From NCBI GenBank assembly GCA_038533575.1, contig JBCAYL010000002.1, positions 310,001 to 374,000 on the forward strand: DNA of 64,000 bases. Direction: 5' to 3'. The stretch comes from Pseudomonadota bacterium. GTDB taxonomy: Bacteria; Pseudomonadota; Alphaproteobacteria; Rhodobacterales; Rhodobacteraceae. How positions within the stretch are numbered: position 1 is the first letter of the stretch; each line of letters begins with the position of its first letter. Shown here piece by piece: positions 44,650-53,622 of the stretch. Position numbers and translations under genes: made by a program. Under the pieces are notes generated by a model that made no database searches, was not told the DNA's origin, and saw only the letters and a list, made by a program, of their open reading frames with translations.

Positions 44650-45644
44650 AGGACGTCCCCAATCTCAAGGACTTCTCGACCCGCCTCCGCGAAGAAGCGA
44701 ACGAGGATCTGGCCGACGTCATCACCGACGAGCCCACCAAGAAGACGCAGATCATCGCGATCTACGGCAAGGGTGGCATCGGCAAATCCTTCACGCTCGC
44801 GAACCTGAGCCACATGATGGCCGAGCAGGGCAAGCGGGTGCTGCTCATCGGCTGCGACCCGAAATCAGACACGACCTCGCTCCTCTTCGGGGGCAAGGCC
44901 TGCCCGACGATCATCGAGACCTCCACCAAGAAGAAGCTCGCGGGCGAGGAAGTTGCCGTTGGCGATGTCTGCTTCAAGCGGGGCGGCGTTTTCGCCATGG
45001 AACTCGGCGGGCCCGAGGTGGGCCGCGGCTGCGGCGGGCGCGGTATCATTCACGGCTTCGAGACGCTGGAGAAGCTGGGCTTTCACGATTGGGATTTCGA
45101 CTACGTTTTGCTTGATTTCCTGGGCGACGTGGTCTGCGGCGGCTTTGGCCTGCCCATCGCGCGCGACATGGCGCAGAAAGTGATCCTCGTCGGCTCGAAC
45201 GACCTTCAGTCGCTCTACGTGGCCAACAACGTCTGCTCGGCGGTGGAGTATTTCCGCAAGCTCGGTGGCAATGTCGGCGTGGCCGGTCTCGTCATCAACA
45301 AGGATGATGGATCGGGCGAGGCGCAAGCCTTTGCCAAGGCCGTGGACATCCCCGTTCTCGCGTCCATTCCGCAGGACGACGACCTCCGCAAGAAATCCGC
45401 CAATTATCAGATCGTCGGCACCGCCGAGAGCCAGTGGGGCGCCTTGTTCGCCGAGCTGGGTCTCAACGTTGCCGAGGCCCCGCCGGTGCGCCCGCAGCCC
45501 CTCACCCAAGATGGATTGCTTGACCTTTTTGATGGCTCGGACACCGGCGCGGGCGTGGTTTTGGAGCCCGCCACGGACGCGGACATGCGCGGCAAGAACG
45601 CCGCGCCGAAAGTGTCGCTCGAGGTGGTCTACGACGATGCGTGA
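44646..45644 (+). CDS. bchX: Chlorophyllide a reductase iron protein BchX
   Basis: The 332-residue NifH-like ATPase donates electrons to BchYZ for reduction of chlorin ring B. The P-loop is [16 protein letters not shown]. The 4Fe-4S-bridging cysteines lie in [12 protein letters not shown] and [14 protein letters not shown]. It is longer than NifH by an N-terminal extension of about 35 residues. The ATG overlaps the bchC stop. A 26-codon ORF starts across its stop codon and leads into bchY. Confidence 0.96.
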   Translation: MKDVPNLKDFSTRLREEANEDLADVITDEPTKKTQIIAIYGKGGIGKSFTLANLSHMMAEQGKRVLLIGCDPKSDTTSLLFGGKACPTIIETSTKKKLAGEEVAVGDVCFKRGGVFAMELGGPEVGRGCGGRGIIHGFETLEKLGFHDWDFDYVLLDFLGDVVCGGFGLPIARDMAQKVILVGSNDLQSLYVANNVCSAVEYFRKLGGNVGVAGLVINKDDGSGEAQAFAKAVDIPVLASIPQDDDLRKKSANYQIVGTAESQWGALFAELGLNVAEAPPVRPQPLTQDGLLDLFDGSDTGAGVVLEPATDADMRGKNAAPKVSLEVVYDDA

Positions 45645-45717
45645 GCGCCTGATCCTCCAGGCCCTCGGCGGCGCAATGACCCGGGCAGAGGCCCAGGGCG
45701 GAGCGTGCGCGCCGTGA
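45637..45717 (+). CDS. Short bridging ORF between bchX and bchY
   Basis: A 26-codon ORF ([20 protein letters not shown] then GGACAP) begins with an ATG overlapping the last codons of bchX and ends with a TGA overlapping the GTG start of bchY in a GTGA arrangement. It could carry ribosomes across the gap and couple bchX to bchY translation. There is no independent ribosome-binding site at its start, and the peptide resembles nothing I recognise. It may be a coincidental open frame in GC-rich DNA. Confidence 0.35.
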   Translation: MRERLILQALGGAMTRAEAQGGACAP

Positions 45718-47303
45718 GTTTCGAGGTCAAATACGACGTGGCCGACGAGGCCCGTGTGGACGCCGTGACCGAGCGCGAGAGCCCTCCGGCCCTCGACCGC
45801 GCACCGGCCTTGCCGAGCGACCCCGCTGCGCCCGTGGGCTGCCATTCCTCCGCCGACAGGATGGAGGCCGAGGCCCGCGCCAATGGCAATTCCGAGATGC
45901 TCGAGCGCTTTGCCGAGGACTATCCACAGGGCCCCCACGACAAGCCTCAGAGCATGTGCCCGGCCTTCGGCTCGCTCCGCGTGGGGCTCCGGATGCGGCG
46001 GGTCGCGACCGTGCTCTCCGGGTCCGCCTGCTGCGTCTACGGGCTCACCTTCATCAGCCACTTCTACGGCGCCCGGCGCTCGGTGGGCTACGTGCCGTTC
46101 AACTCAGAGACGCTGGTGACCGGCAAGCTCTTCGAGGACATCCGCGACAGCGTCTACAAGATGGCCGACCCCGAGAAGTTCGATGCCATCGTTGTCACGA
46201 ACCTCTGCGTGCCGACGGCCTCCGGCGTTCCGCTCAGGCTTTTGCCCAATGAGATCAACGGCGTGCGCGTCGTGGGCATCGATGTGCCGGGCTTCGGCAT
46301 CCCCACCCATGCGGAGGCCAAGGATGTCCTTGCTGGCGCGATGCTCAATTTCGCCCGTCAGGAGATCGAGGCTGGCCCCGTGCCCGCGCCCGAGAAGGCG
46401 CGCGATGGGCGGCCCTCGGTGGCGCTTCTCGGCGAGATGTTTCCTGCGGACCCGATGATGATCGGCGCGATGCTCGCCCCGCTCGGGCTTGCCGCGGGAC
46501 CGGTCGTGCCCTGCCGCGAGTGGCGGGAGCTTTACAGCGCGCTCGATTGCGGCGCGGTGGCGGCCATCCATCCGTTCTACACCGCGGCCATGCGCGAATT
46601 CACCGCCGCGGGCAAACCCATCGTCGGCTCCGCGCCCGTGGGCTATGACGGCACCGCGTCCTGGCTCACGTCCATCGGCGAGGCCTTCGGATTGCCGGCG
46701 GCGCGGGTGGATGCCGCCAAGAACGCATTCCTGCCCGCCATCAAGGACGCCCTCGCGCGGACGCCCATCAAAGGGCGCATTACCCTGAGCGGGTATGAAG
46801 GCTCCGAGCTCCTCGTCGCGCGCCTCCTTGTCGAGAGTGGTGCCGATCTCCGCTACGTGGGCAGCGCCTGCCCCAAGACACCTTATTCCGCGGACGATGC
46901 GGCGTGGCTCGAGGCCAAGGGCGTAGAGGTCAAGTTCCGCGCTTCGCTCGAGGATGATTGCGCGGCCATGGAGGCCCATGACCCGGACCTGACCGTCGGC
47001 ACGACGCCCGTCGTGCAGAAGGCCAAGGAGCGGGCAATCCCCTCGCTCTATTACACCAATCTCATTTCCGCGCGGCCCCTCATGGGCCCGGCAGGGGCGG
47101 GATCGCTCGCGACGGTCATGAACGCGGCCATGCAGAACCGGGGCCGCATGACCCACATGAAGCATTTCTTCGAGGGCGTCGGCGGCGGCGACACGGCGGG
47201 GGTCTGGGAAGGCGCGCCGAACCTGCGGCCGGACTTCCGCGCCGCCCATCAGAAGAAGCTCGACAAGCAGGCCCGCGCGGCCAAAGCGGCGGAGATGATC
47301 TGA
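45714..47303 (+). CDS. bchY: Chlorophyllide a reductase subunit BchY
   Basis: The protein of about 529 residues is the NifD-like catalytic subunit of chlorophyllide a oxidoreductase, working with BchX and BchZ. Cluster-ligand cysteines are in [21 protein letters not shown] and [11 protein letters not shown]. An N-terminal extension of about 80 residues precedes the core. Two GTG codons (45705 and 45714) are possible starts; I use the second because a GGAG lies 10 bases upstream and it overlaps the short ORF stop. Confidence 0.94.
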   Translation: MSFEVKYDVADEARVDAVTERESPPALDRAPALPSDPAAPVGCHSSADRMEAEARANGNSEMLERFAEDYPQGPHDKPQSMCPAFGSLRVGLRMRRVATVLSGSACCVYGLTFISHFYGARRSVGYVPFNSETLVTGKLFEDIRDSVYKMADPEKFDAIVVTNLCVPTASGVPLRLLPNEINGVRVVGIDVPGFGIPTHAEAKDVLAGAMLNFARQEIEAGPVPAPEKARDGRPSVALLGEMFPADPMMIGAMLAPLGLAAGPVVPCREWRELYSALDCGAVAAIHPFYTAAMREFTAAGKPIVGSAPVGYDGTASWLTSIGEAFGLPAARVDAAKNAFLPAIKDALARTPIKGRITLSGYEGSELLVARLLVESGADLRYVGSACPKTPYSADDAAWLEAKGVEVKFRASLEDDCAAMEAHDPDLTVGTTPVVQKAKERAIPSLYYTNLISARPLMGPAGAGSLATVMNAAMQNRGRMTHMKHFFEGVGGGDTAGVWEGAPNLRPDFRAAHQKKLDKQARAAKAAEMI

Positions 47304-47464
47304 TGACCGCGCGCTTCGTTCATACGCTCGCTCCCGCAGCACAGCCCAGATCGCCCACCGGACACGAGCCGCGCCCTGCGCGCGCAGACCGCATGCATAC
47401 CGCGGGTGCTGCAAACGTTCACGCCGCCGGCTGGCGCCAAACTCACGGAGGTGCGTCATGCTAG
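47303..47464 (+). CDS. Short bridging ORF between bchY and bchZ
   Basis: A 53-codon ORF starts in ATGA overlap with the bchY stop (TGATG) and ends at a TAG seven bases inside bchZ. The product is rich in Ala, His, Arg and Pro ([20 protein letters not shown] at the start) and matches no family I recognise. Third-codon GC is only about 68%, lower than neighbouring genes, so it may be translated merely for coupling, or not at all. An alternative view is that 47304-47457 is simply a 154-base spacer with the bchZ ribosome-binding site (GGAGG) at its end. Confidence 0.35.
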   Translation: MTARFVHTLAPAAQPRSPTGHEPRPARADRMHTAGAANVHAAGWRQTHGGASC

Positions 47465-48954
47465 TGCAAGACCATGATCGCGCCGGAGGCTATTGGGGTG
47501 CCGTCTACGCGTTCTGCGCCGTCAAGGGCCTGCAATGCGTGATCGACGGTCCCGTGGGTTGCGAGAACCTGCCGGTGACCTCCGTCCTCCACTACACAGA
47601 CGGCCTGCCGCCGCATGAGCTGCCCATCGTGGTGACGGGCCTCGGCGAGGAAGAGCTGGGCCGCGACGGCACCGAGGGCGCCATGAAGCGCGCCTGGGGC
47701 ACGCTCGACCCCGCGCTCCCGGCTGTGGTCGTAACGGGCTCCATCGCCGAGATGATCGGCGGCGGCGTCACGCCCCAGGGCACCAATATCCAGCGGTTCC
47801 TGCCGCGGACGATCGACGAGGATCAGTGGGAATGCGCGGACCGCGCCATGACCTGGATCTTCACCGAATTCGGGCAAACGAAGGGCCGCATGCCCCGCGA
47901 GGCCAAGCGCGAGGAAGGTGCAAAGCCCCGCGTCAATATCCTCGGTCCGATGTACGGCACCTTCAACATGCCCTCCGATCTCGCAGAGATCCGGCGCCTC
48001 ATCGAAGGCATCGGAGCAGAGATCAACATGACCCATCCGCTCGGCGCGCATGTCGCGGAGATGCGGAACCTCGTCAATGCGGACGTCAATGTCGTGATGT
48101 ACCGCGAGTTCGGGCGCGGGTTGGCAGAGCTTCTCGGGAAGCCCTACCTTCAAGCGCCCGTCGGGGTCGAGTCCACCACCAAGTTTTTGCGGACCCTTGG
48201 TGAACTCCTCGGACTCGACCCCGAACCTTTCATCGAGCGCGAGAAGCATTCCACGATCAAACCGGTCTGGGATCTCTGGCGCTCGGTCACGCAGGATTTC
48301 TTTGCCACGGCCTCCTTCGGGATCGTGGCGAACGAGACCTATGCGCGAGGGGTTCGAAACTTCCTGGAGCAGGATCTCGGCTTTCCCTGCGATTTCGCGG
48401 TGGCCCGCTGCCGGGGCAAGAAGACCGACAATGACGAGGTGCGCGCGCTTCTGCACGAGAAGAAGCCGCTCATCGTCTTGGGCTCCATCAACGAGAAAAT
48501 GTACATGTCAGAATTGAAGGCAGGCCATGGTCCGCGGCCCGCCTTCATCCCGGCGAGTTTCCCGGGTGCGGCCATCAGGCGGCACGTGGGCACGCCCTTC
48601 ATGGGCTATGCCGGGGCCACTTACCTGTTGCAGGAGGTCTGCAACGGGCTCTTCGACGCGCTCTTCCACATCCTGCCGCTGGGCTCGGAGCTGGACGCGT
48701 CCGAGGCGACACCTGCGACGCTGAGGAGCGATTTCCCCTGGGACGAAGACGCCCAGCAGGAGCTCGACCGCATCGTCGCAACCTATCCGATCCTGACCCG
48801 GATCTCGGCGGCCAAGGGGCTGCGCGACCGGGCCGAGAAGGCCGCGCTCGATGCCGGTGCCTCCCGCGTTCTGCGGGAGACGGTGGCCGCTCTCGCGCAG
48901 GACAGACCAGAAGACGCGGCGGCAACGACCGCTGAGGAGGGAGTGACCGCATGA
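47458..48954 (+). CDS. bchZ: Chlorophyllide a reductase subunit BchZ
   Basis: The 498-residue NifK-like subunit pairs with BchY. Its N-terminus [20 protein letters not shown] and [17 protein letters not shown] include a cluster-ligand cysteine. The middle has [20 protein letters not shown], and late segments include [28 protein letters not shown] lies 7 bases before the ATG. Its stop overlaps the pufQ start (ATGA), linking bacteriochlorophyll synthesis and reaction-centre genes in one transcript. Confidence 0.95.
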   Translation: MLVQDHDRAGGYWGAVYAFCAVKGLQCVIDGPVGCENLPVTSVLHYTDGLPPHELPIVVTGLGEEELGRDGTEGAMKRAWGTLDPALPAVVVTGSIAEMIGGGVTPQGTNIQRFLPRTIDEDQWECADRAMTWIFTEFGQTKGRMPREAKREEGAKPRVNILGPMYGTFNMPSDLAEIRRLIEGIGAEINMTHPLGAHVAEMRNLVNADVNVVMYREFGRGLAELLGKPYLQAPVGVESTTKFLRTLGELLGLDPEPFIEREKHSTIKPVWDLWRSVTQDFFATASFGIVANETYARGVRNFLEQDLGFPCDFAVARCRGKKTDNDEVRALLHEKKPLIVLGSINEKMYMSELKAGHGPRPAFIPASFPGAAIRRHVGTPFMGYAGATYLLQEVCNGLFDALFHILPLGSELDASEATPATLRSDFPWDEDAQQELDRIVATYPILTRISAAKGLRDRAEKAALDAGASRVLRETVAALAQDRPEDAAATTAEEGVTA

Positions 48955-49208
48955 CGGACGCAACAAACGACGTGCCTGTCGAAACGCCCATGGGCGCCAG
49001 CGAAAGCGCGGTGAGCCGGATCCGGCGCAGCGCGCCCCGGCGCGAGTACTACGCGTATTTCGCGATCATCTTCGTGGCGGCGCTGCCGCTCTCGTTCCTG
49101 ACCTGGGCGCTCGCCGCCGGTCGCCAGCTCGCGCTGCCGGAGAAGGGCCCCATCGCGCGGGCCTGGAGCCAAGCGCGGATCATCACGCCGATGATCTTCC
49201 ATGCGTGA
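48951..49208 (+). CDS. pufQ: PufQ, bacteriochlorophyll-protein assembly factor
   Basis: The 85-residue protein has one membrane helix ([23 protein letters not shown]) preceded by an Arg-rich stretch ([13 protein letters not shown]) and followed by [15 protein letters not shown], the conserved PufQ C-terminus. PufQ is needed for normal bacteriochlorophyll levels and may act as a carrier or regulator of the pathway. It overlaps bchZ by four bases and precedes pufB by 251 bases. That leader contains a CCCGGG palindrome and other GC hairpins. Confidence 0.9.
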   Translation: MTDATNDVPVETPMGASESAVSRIRRSAPRREYYAYFAIIFVAALPLSFLTWALAAGRQLALPEKGPIARAWSQARIITPMIFHA

Positions 49209-49243
49209 GCGCCACACGTCCCGGGCCTGACCCGGGACCTCGC
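49207..49243 (-). repeat. CCCGGG palindromic repeat in pufQ-pufB leader
   Basis: The core 49218-49238 has GTCCCGGG / CCCGGGAC arms with a 5-base loop. On the minus strand, about 35 bases including the flanks (GAGG before, ACGTGTGGCGCTC after) match the repeat embedded in bchB at 63887-63922 with only a TG insertion and one base change in the loop. It begins inside the last pufQ codons and would form a stable hairpin in the pufQ-pufB mRNA. Confidence 0.65.
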
Positions 49244-49459
49244 CCTCCCGACGGGGGCAAAGAATAGAATTGGTGGTTGCTGGTCCGCCGGCCGCCATCA
49301 CCCATACCCGGGAGCCGCAACGAACGGGTGCCATCGATCTCTCTTCCGGTCCCTCGGGTCCGGGGGGGAGGCACCTGACGCGGCGTGTCCTTCGGGGCGC
49401 GGCGCGGCGGAACCCGGCCGCGGGGTGCGCGGCGTCAGTCACCTCTCGGAGGTAATACT

Positions 49460-49615
49460 ATGGCTGATAAAACCGACCTGTCCTTCACGGGTCTCACGGA
49501 CGAGCAGGCGCAAGAGCTGCACTCGGTGTATATGAGCGGGCTGACGGTGTTCACCATCGTGGCCGTGGTCGCTCATATCCTGACGTACATCAAACTGCCC
49601 TGGTTCGCCTGGTAA
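49460..49615 (+). CDS. pufB: Light-harvesting 1 beta polypeptide
   Basis: The 51-residue LH1 beta subunit has the conserved polar N-terminus [20 protein letters not shown], a single membrane helix and the bacteriochlorophyll-ligating His in [16 protein letters not shown]. It is nearly identical in layout to Rhodobacter LH1 beta. CGGAGG lies 8 bases before the ATG. It starts the structural part of the puf operon and is separated from pufA by 15 bases. Confidence 0.97.
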   Translation: MADKTDLSFTGLTDEQAQELHSVYMSGLTVFTIVAVVAHILTYIKLPWFAW

Positions 49616-49630
49616 AGGGAGCAGAGACAC

Positions 49631-49786
49631 ATGGCACAGTTCTACAAGATCTGGCTGGTTTTCGACCCTCGCCGCGTTTTCGTGGCGCAGGGCGTCTTCC
49701 TGTTCCTGCTGGCAGCGATGATTCACCTCGTCCTGCTCAGCAACGACACGACCAACTGGTTCACGCTCGCCTTCTCGGGCGGCTGA
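49631..49786 (+). CDS. pufA: Light-harvesting 1 alpha polypeptide
   Basis: The 51-residue LH1 alpha subunit begins [20 protein letters not shown], the classic LH1 alpha N-terminus, and has the bacteriochlorophyll-binding His in [17 protein letters not shown]. It lacks the longer C-terminal tail of Rhodobacter sphaeroides LH1 alpha. It overlaps no other gene. A 14-bp hairpin follows in the pufA-pufL gap. Confidence 0.97.
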   Translation: MAQFYKIWLVFDPRRVFVAQGVFLFLLAAMIHLVLLSNDTTNWFTLAFSGG

Positions 49787-49804
49787 GCCAACGCGTGGCA
49801 TGAC

Positions 49805-49838
49805 TGCTGCGGGCGGGGCCAGCGCCTCGCCCGCGGCA
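49805..49838 (+). ncRNA. pufA-pufL intercistronic stem-loop
   Basis: A 14-bp stem (with two G-U pairs) closes the loop CCAGCG, from TGCTGCGGGCGGGG to CCTCGCCCGCGGCA minus the loop. It is 19 bases after the pufA stop, with no T-run. In Rhodobacter, stem-loops here protect the pufBA segment from 3' decay and raise LH1 over reaction-centre protein; this hairpin is likely to do the same. Confidence 0.75.
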
Positions 49839-49916
49839 AACCCCAATCACGGTCGATCCCCTCTCGCTTAGGTCCGCAAGCCTGCGAGGGACGCCACCAA
49901 GCGGAGATTTTTGAAG

Positions 49917-50747
49917 ATGGCGATGCTATCATTCGAAAGAAAATATCGCGTCCGCGGAGGGACGCTTGTCGGCGGCGATCTGTTCGACTTCTGGGTAGGC
50001 CCCTACTACGTGGGCTTTTTCGGTGTGACGACGATCTTCTTCGCCGGCCTCGGCACGCTGCTGATCTTCATCAGCACGGCGCAGGACGGCGTGTTCAACC
50101 CCTGGCTCATCTCCATCGAGCCCCCCGCGCTCGAATATGGGCTGGGCGCCGCGCCATTGCGCGAAGGCGGGTATTGGCAACTCGTCACCATATGCGCCAT
50201 CGGGGCCTTCATCAGCTGGATGATGCGCGAGGTGGAGATCAGTCGAAAACTCGGCATCGGGTACCACGTGCCCTTCGCCTTCGGCATCGCGATCCTCGCC
50301 TATGTGACGCTCGTCGTCATCCGGCCCGTGCTCATGGGCGCCTGGGGCCACGGCTTCCCCTATGGCATCTTCAGCCACCTGAACTGGGTGAACAACGTGG
50401 GCTATGCCTACGGCAACTTCCACTACAACCCCGCCCACATGGTCGCGATCACGTTCTTCTTCACGACGACGCTCGCGCTCGCGCTGCACGGCGCGCTGGT
50501 GCTCTCGGCGGCGAACCCCGGCAAGGGGCTCGAGGCCAAGTCGCCCGACCACGAGGACACGTTCTTCCGTGATTTCGTCGGCTACTCGGTGGGCACGCTC
50601 GGCATCCATCGCCTGGGCCTGCTCCTCGCGCTCAATGCGGGCATCTGGTCGGCGATCTGCATCGTGATCTCGGGCACCGTCTGGTTCGAGGCCTGGGTCG
50701 TCTGGTGGGATTGGTATCTCGATCTGCCCTGGTGGGCGGACCTGTAA
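49917..50747 (+). CDS. pufL: Photosynthetic reaction centre L subunit
   Basis: The 276-residue membrane protein has five helices and binds the special pair, accessory bacteriochlorophyll and QA/QB region with PufM. It starts [20 protein letters not shown] and contains [58 protein letters not shown] (His ligands) and [14 protein letters not shown] (His for non-haem iron). The ATG at 49917 gives the conserved N-terminus. It is slightly shorter at the C-terminus than Rhodobacter sphaeroides L. Confidence 0.97.
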   Translation: MAMLSFERKYRVRGGTLVGGDLFDFWVGPYYVGFFGVTTIFFAGLGTLLIFISTAQDGVFNPWLISIEPPALEYGLGAAPLREGGYWQLVTICAIGAFISWMMREVEISRKLGIGYHVPFAFGIAILAYVTLVVIRPVLMGAWGHGFPYGIFSHLNWVNNVGYAYGNFHYNPAHMVAITFFFTTTLALALHGALVLSAANPGKGLEAKSPDHEDTFFRDFVGYSVGTLGIHRLGLLLALNAGIWSAICIVISGTVWFEAWVVWWDWYLDLPWWADL

Positions 50748-50761
50748 AGAAAGGATGCGAT

Positions 50762-51691
50762 ATGCCTGAATATCAAAACATCTTCACCCAGGTCCAGGTT
50801 CGGGGCGAACCCGAATGGGGCATGGATAACGAGCTCAACCTCATCGAAGAGCGTGCGGGGAGCCCCGGCTTCTCCACCCTCCTCGGCTGGCTCGGCAACG
50901 CGCAGCTCGGCCCCATCTACCTGGGCGGGCTGGGCGTGGTGTCCATCGCCACCGGCATCGCCTGGTTCTTCATCGTGGGCATGAGCTTTTGGGCGCAAGT
51001 GGATTACTCGCCCGCGCTCTTCCTGCGCGAGCTCTTCTACCTCGCGCTCGAGCCGCCCTTCCCGGAATACGGCCTGTCGATCCCGCCCCTCGATGAAGGC
51101 GGCTGGTATCTCATTGCCTCGTTCTTCCTGCTCATCAGCGTGCTGACCTGGTTCGCCCGGTCGTGGATGCTCGCCGATCAGCTCGGGATGGGAAAGCATG
51201 TCTGCTATGCCTTCGCCTCCGCGATCTGGCTCTTCCTCGTGCTCGGCCTCATCCGGCCGGTGCTCATGGGCAGCTGGTCGGAGGCGGTGCCCTACGGCAT
51301 CTTCCCGCATCTCGACTGGACGAACCTGTTCTCCATCACCTGGGGCAACCTCTTCTACAATCCGTTCCACGCGCTCTCGATCGTGTTCCTCTATGGCTCG
51401 GCTCTGCTCTTTGCCATGCACGGCGCCACGATCCTCGCCACTGCCCGCTTCGGCGGCGACCGCGAGCTCGAGCAGATCTATGATCGCGGAACGGCCTCGG
51501 AGCGGGCGGGCCTCTTCTGGCGCTGGACCATGGGGTTCAACGCCACGATGGAAGGCATTCACCGCTGGGCCTGGTGGTTTGCGGTGCTGACAACGCTCAC
51601 GGGCGGCATAGGTATCCTGCTCACCGGCACCGTGGTGGACGACTGGTTCGCCTGGGCTGTCGAGCGTGGCTACGGCTTCGAACGCTACTAA
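50762..51691 (+). CDS. pufM: Photosynthetic reaction centre M subunit
   Basis: The 309-residue partner of PufL carries the M-side cofactors and QA. It begins [20 protein letters not shown] and contains [56 protein letters not shown] (His ligands) and [13 protein letters not shown] (His for the iron). AAAGGA lies upstream of the ATG, 14 bases after the pufL stop. No pufC cytochrome gene follows; a pufX-like gene does. Confidence 0.97.
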   Translation: MPEYQNIFTQVQVRGEPEWGMDNELNLIEERAGSPGFSTLLGWLGNAQLGPIYLGGLGVVSIATGIAWFFIVGMSFWAQVDYSPALFLRELFYLALEPPFPEYGLSIPPLDEGGWYLIASFFLLISVLTWFARSWMLADQLGMGKHVCYAFASAIWLFLVLGLIRPVLMGSWSEAVPYGIFPHLDWTNLFSITWGNLFYNPFHALSIVFLYGSALLFAMHGATILATARFGGDRELEQIYDRGTASERAGLFWRWTMGFNATMEGIHRWAWWFAVLTTLTGGIGILLTGTVVDDWFAWAVERGYGFERY

Positions 51692-51705
51692 GGGGAGGCT
51701 GAGAT

Positions 51706-51945
51706 ATGGCTGACGACAACAACAACCTGCTCGGCATGTCGGAAACGCAGCGCATGCGCTACGACATCCTCGGCCTTATGATGAAGGGCGCGGCCTATGC
51801 CGCTCTCCTCCTCATCGCCTGCTGGGCCTTCGTCTATGTCTTCGTGATAATCAGCTGGTTCCTGCCGCCGGAAAGCCAGGAAGCACAGGACCCAACGCCG
51901 CTCAGTTTCGAGCTCTCCGTGATCGAGGCCCTGCCCGTCGCGTGA
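51706..51945 (+). CDS. pufX: PufX-like reaction-centre/LH1 core protein
   Basis: The 79-residue protein has one membrane helix (about residues 30-52) after the polar N-terminus MADDNNNLLGMSETQRMRYD. The segment LMMKGAAYAALLLIACWAF matches the MMKGA...WAG region of Rhodobacter PufX, and an acidic/proline-rich tail (PPESQEAQDPTPLS) follows. PufX opens the LH1 ring for quinone exchange and organises core dimers. The location right after pufM supports the call, but the GxxxG motif of the Rhodobacter helix is absent, so it may function differently. Confidence 0.8.
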   Translation: MADDNNNLLGMSETQRMRYDILGLMMKGAAYAALLLIACWAFVYVFVIISWFLPPESQEAQDPTPLSFELSVIEALPVA

Positions 51946-52068
51946 CATTCGCCGGGGCGGACGCGAGCCGCCGCCCCGGTGCCAAGTTCGGGTGTCTCAT
52001 CGGCTTTCGAGGCATCCGTCCCTCGGGGTTTCGACCCCGGTTCCCTTCCTGTTGGCTACAGGACACTG

Positions 52069-52102
52069 GCGCCGCGGAGCATTGCTCTCGCGGCGCTTTT
52101 TT
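52069..52102 (+). terminator. Intrinsic terminator of the puf operon
   Basis: An 8-bp GC stem (GCGCCGCG / CGCGGCGC) is extended by an inner GAGC / GCTC pairing with a small bulge, and is followed by six T. It ends about 124 bases after the pufX stop. A further hairpin (52023-52040, CGGGGTTTCGACCCCG) lies upstream. Confidence 0.85.
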
Positions 52103-52170
52103 CTGTCCTACGCCCCGGATGCGGACAGTGAAGCCGCCTTTTGCTAGGCTCTCCGCGGGGAGGGGCAGAC

Positions 52171-52551
52171 ATGGCCGAGACATTCACGGGCGGCTGTAAA
52201 TGCGGGCGCGTCAGCTACAGCGGCACACGCGCCGAGGCGACCATGTTTCGCTGCTATTGCCGCGATTGCCAGCAACTCACCGGCGCCGGCCATGCCGAGA
52301 TGGTCCCGCTCCGCGCCGAGGGCTTCGAGATCACAGGCACCTACAGGACCTATCAGATGACCGGCGGGTCGGGGCAGGCCACGTGGAGCGGCTTCTGCGG
52401 CGAGTGCGGCGCGCCGCTCACACGCCAGAGCGCGCGCAATGCAGGCACGATCTACGTCCATGCGGGCTCGCTCCACGACCCCAGCCGCTACGCGCCCGAA
52501 CGACAGATCTGCAAAGACAGTGCCCAGCCCTGGGACCGGCCCGCGCGCTAG
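52171..52551 (+). CDS. GFA-family (glutathione-dependent formaldehyde-activating-like) protein
   Basis: The 126-residue protein has the GFA zinc-binding pattern: GGCKCGRVSYSG, FRCYCRDCQQLTGA and WSGFCGECGAPLTR with paired cysteines. Members bind zinc and, in some cases, glutathione; a true formaldehyde-activating role is unproven for most. GGGGAGGGGC precedes the ATG. It lies between the puf operon and sbtA, and shares no obvious role with either. Confidence 0.85.
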   Translation: MAETFTGGCKCGRVSYSGTRAEATMFRCYCRDCQQLTGAGHAEMVPLRAEGFEITGTYRTYQMTGGSGQATWSGFCGECGAPLTRQSARNAGTIYVHAGSLHDPSRYAPERQICKDSAQPWDRPAR

Positions 52552-52614
52552 GGTGCCGAAGCCGGGTTTCTTCCCGCCCGGCGCGGGCTATATACGCCCC
52601 ACGGCGAGGGGCTC

Positions 52615-53622
52615 ATGGACGTACTTTTAGACTTTCTCTTGCGGGTGCTGCTGCAGTTCCAGTCCCCGTCCCTTGCGTTCCTGATCGGCGGCATTCTCAT
52701 CGCCGCCGCCGGATCGAAGCTCGAGATCCCCGATGCCGTCTACCAGTTCGCCGTGTTCATGCTGCTCATGCGCATCGGCCTCAACGGGGGCATGGAGATC
52801 AGGGATGCCGACCTCACGGTGATCATCCTGCCGGCGCTCGCGGCTTTCGGCCTCGGCGCGCTGATCGTGCTTCTCGGCTGGATCACCCTTGCGCGCCTGC
52901 CCTCCATCGCCCGCGAGGACGCCATCGCCACCGCAGGCCTCTTCGGCGCGGTCAGCGCTTCGACGCTCGGCGCGGCCATGGTCGTCCTCGAGGCCGAGGG
53001 CATCACCTACGAGGCCTGGGTCCCGGCGCTGTATCCCTTCATGGATATCCCGGCCCTCGTGCTCGCTATCGTCCTGGCAGGGCTCCACAAGGCGCGCAAG
53101 ACCGGCGGCGCGGCGGCGCGGATTTCGGTGCGGGCGATCGTCGTCGACAGCCTGCGCGGCGCGGCCCTCTCCGCGCTCATCCTCGGCCTGCTTCTGGGCC
53201 TCTTCACCCGGCCCGAGCGCGTCTTCGAGACGTTCTATGACCCGCTCTTCCGCGGGCTGCTTTCGGTCTTGATGCTCACCATGGGGATGGAGGCCTGGGC
53301 CCGGCTTTCCGAGCTGCGCCGCGTGGCGCATTGGTACGTTGTCTACGCGATCGCCGCGCCGATCACCCACGGCCTCATCGCCTTCGGGATCGGCTACGGC
53401 ATTCACCTGGTCACGGGCTTCTCGCCCGGGGGCGTGGTGCTCCTGGCGATCCTCGCGGCGTCCTCTTCCGATATCTCCGGCCCACCGACGCTCCGCGCCG
53501 CGATCCCGGCAGCGAACCCGTCGGCCTATATCGGGGCGTCGACCAGCGTCGGCACACCGATCTCCATCGGGCTCTGCATCCCGCTCTTCGTGGCACTCGC
53601 GCAGGTGGTCTTCGAGATCTAG
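52615..53622 (+). CDS. sbtA: Sodium-dependent bicarbonate transporter SbtA
   Basis: The 335-residue membrane protein matches the SbtA family (PF05982), with about ten helices in two inverted halves (RVLLQFQSPSLAFLIGGILIAAAGS; GATVS-like LFGAVSASTLGAAMVVLE; and ILAASSSDISGPPTLRAAIPAANPSAYIGAS). SbtA imports HCO3- with Na+ in cyanobacteria; in an aerobic phototroph it might feed anaplerotic carboxylation. GAGGGGC lies before the ATG. The convergent sbtB regulator overlaps its stop. Confidence 0.9.
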   Translation: MDVLLDFLLRVLLQFQSPSLAFLIGGILIAAAGSKLEIPDAVYQFAVFMLLMRIGLNGGMEIRDADLTVIILPALAAFGLGALIVLLGWITLARLPSIAREDAIATAGLFGAVSASTLGAAMVVLEAEGITYEAWVPALYPFMDIPALVLAIVLAGLHKARKTGGAAARISVRAIVVDSLRGAALSALILGLLLGLFTRPERVFETFYDPLFRGLLSVLMLTMGMEAWARLSELRRVAHWYVVYAIAAPITHGLIAFGIGYGIHLVTGFSPGGVVLLAILAASSSDISGPPTLRAAIPAANPSAYIGASTSVGTPISIGLCIPLFVALAQVVFEI

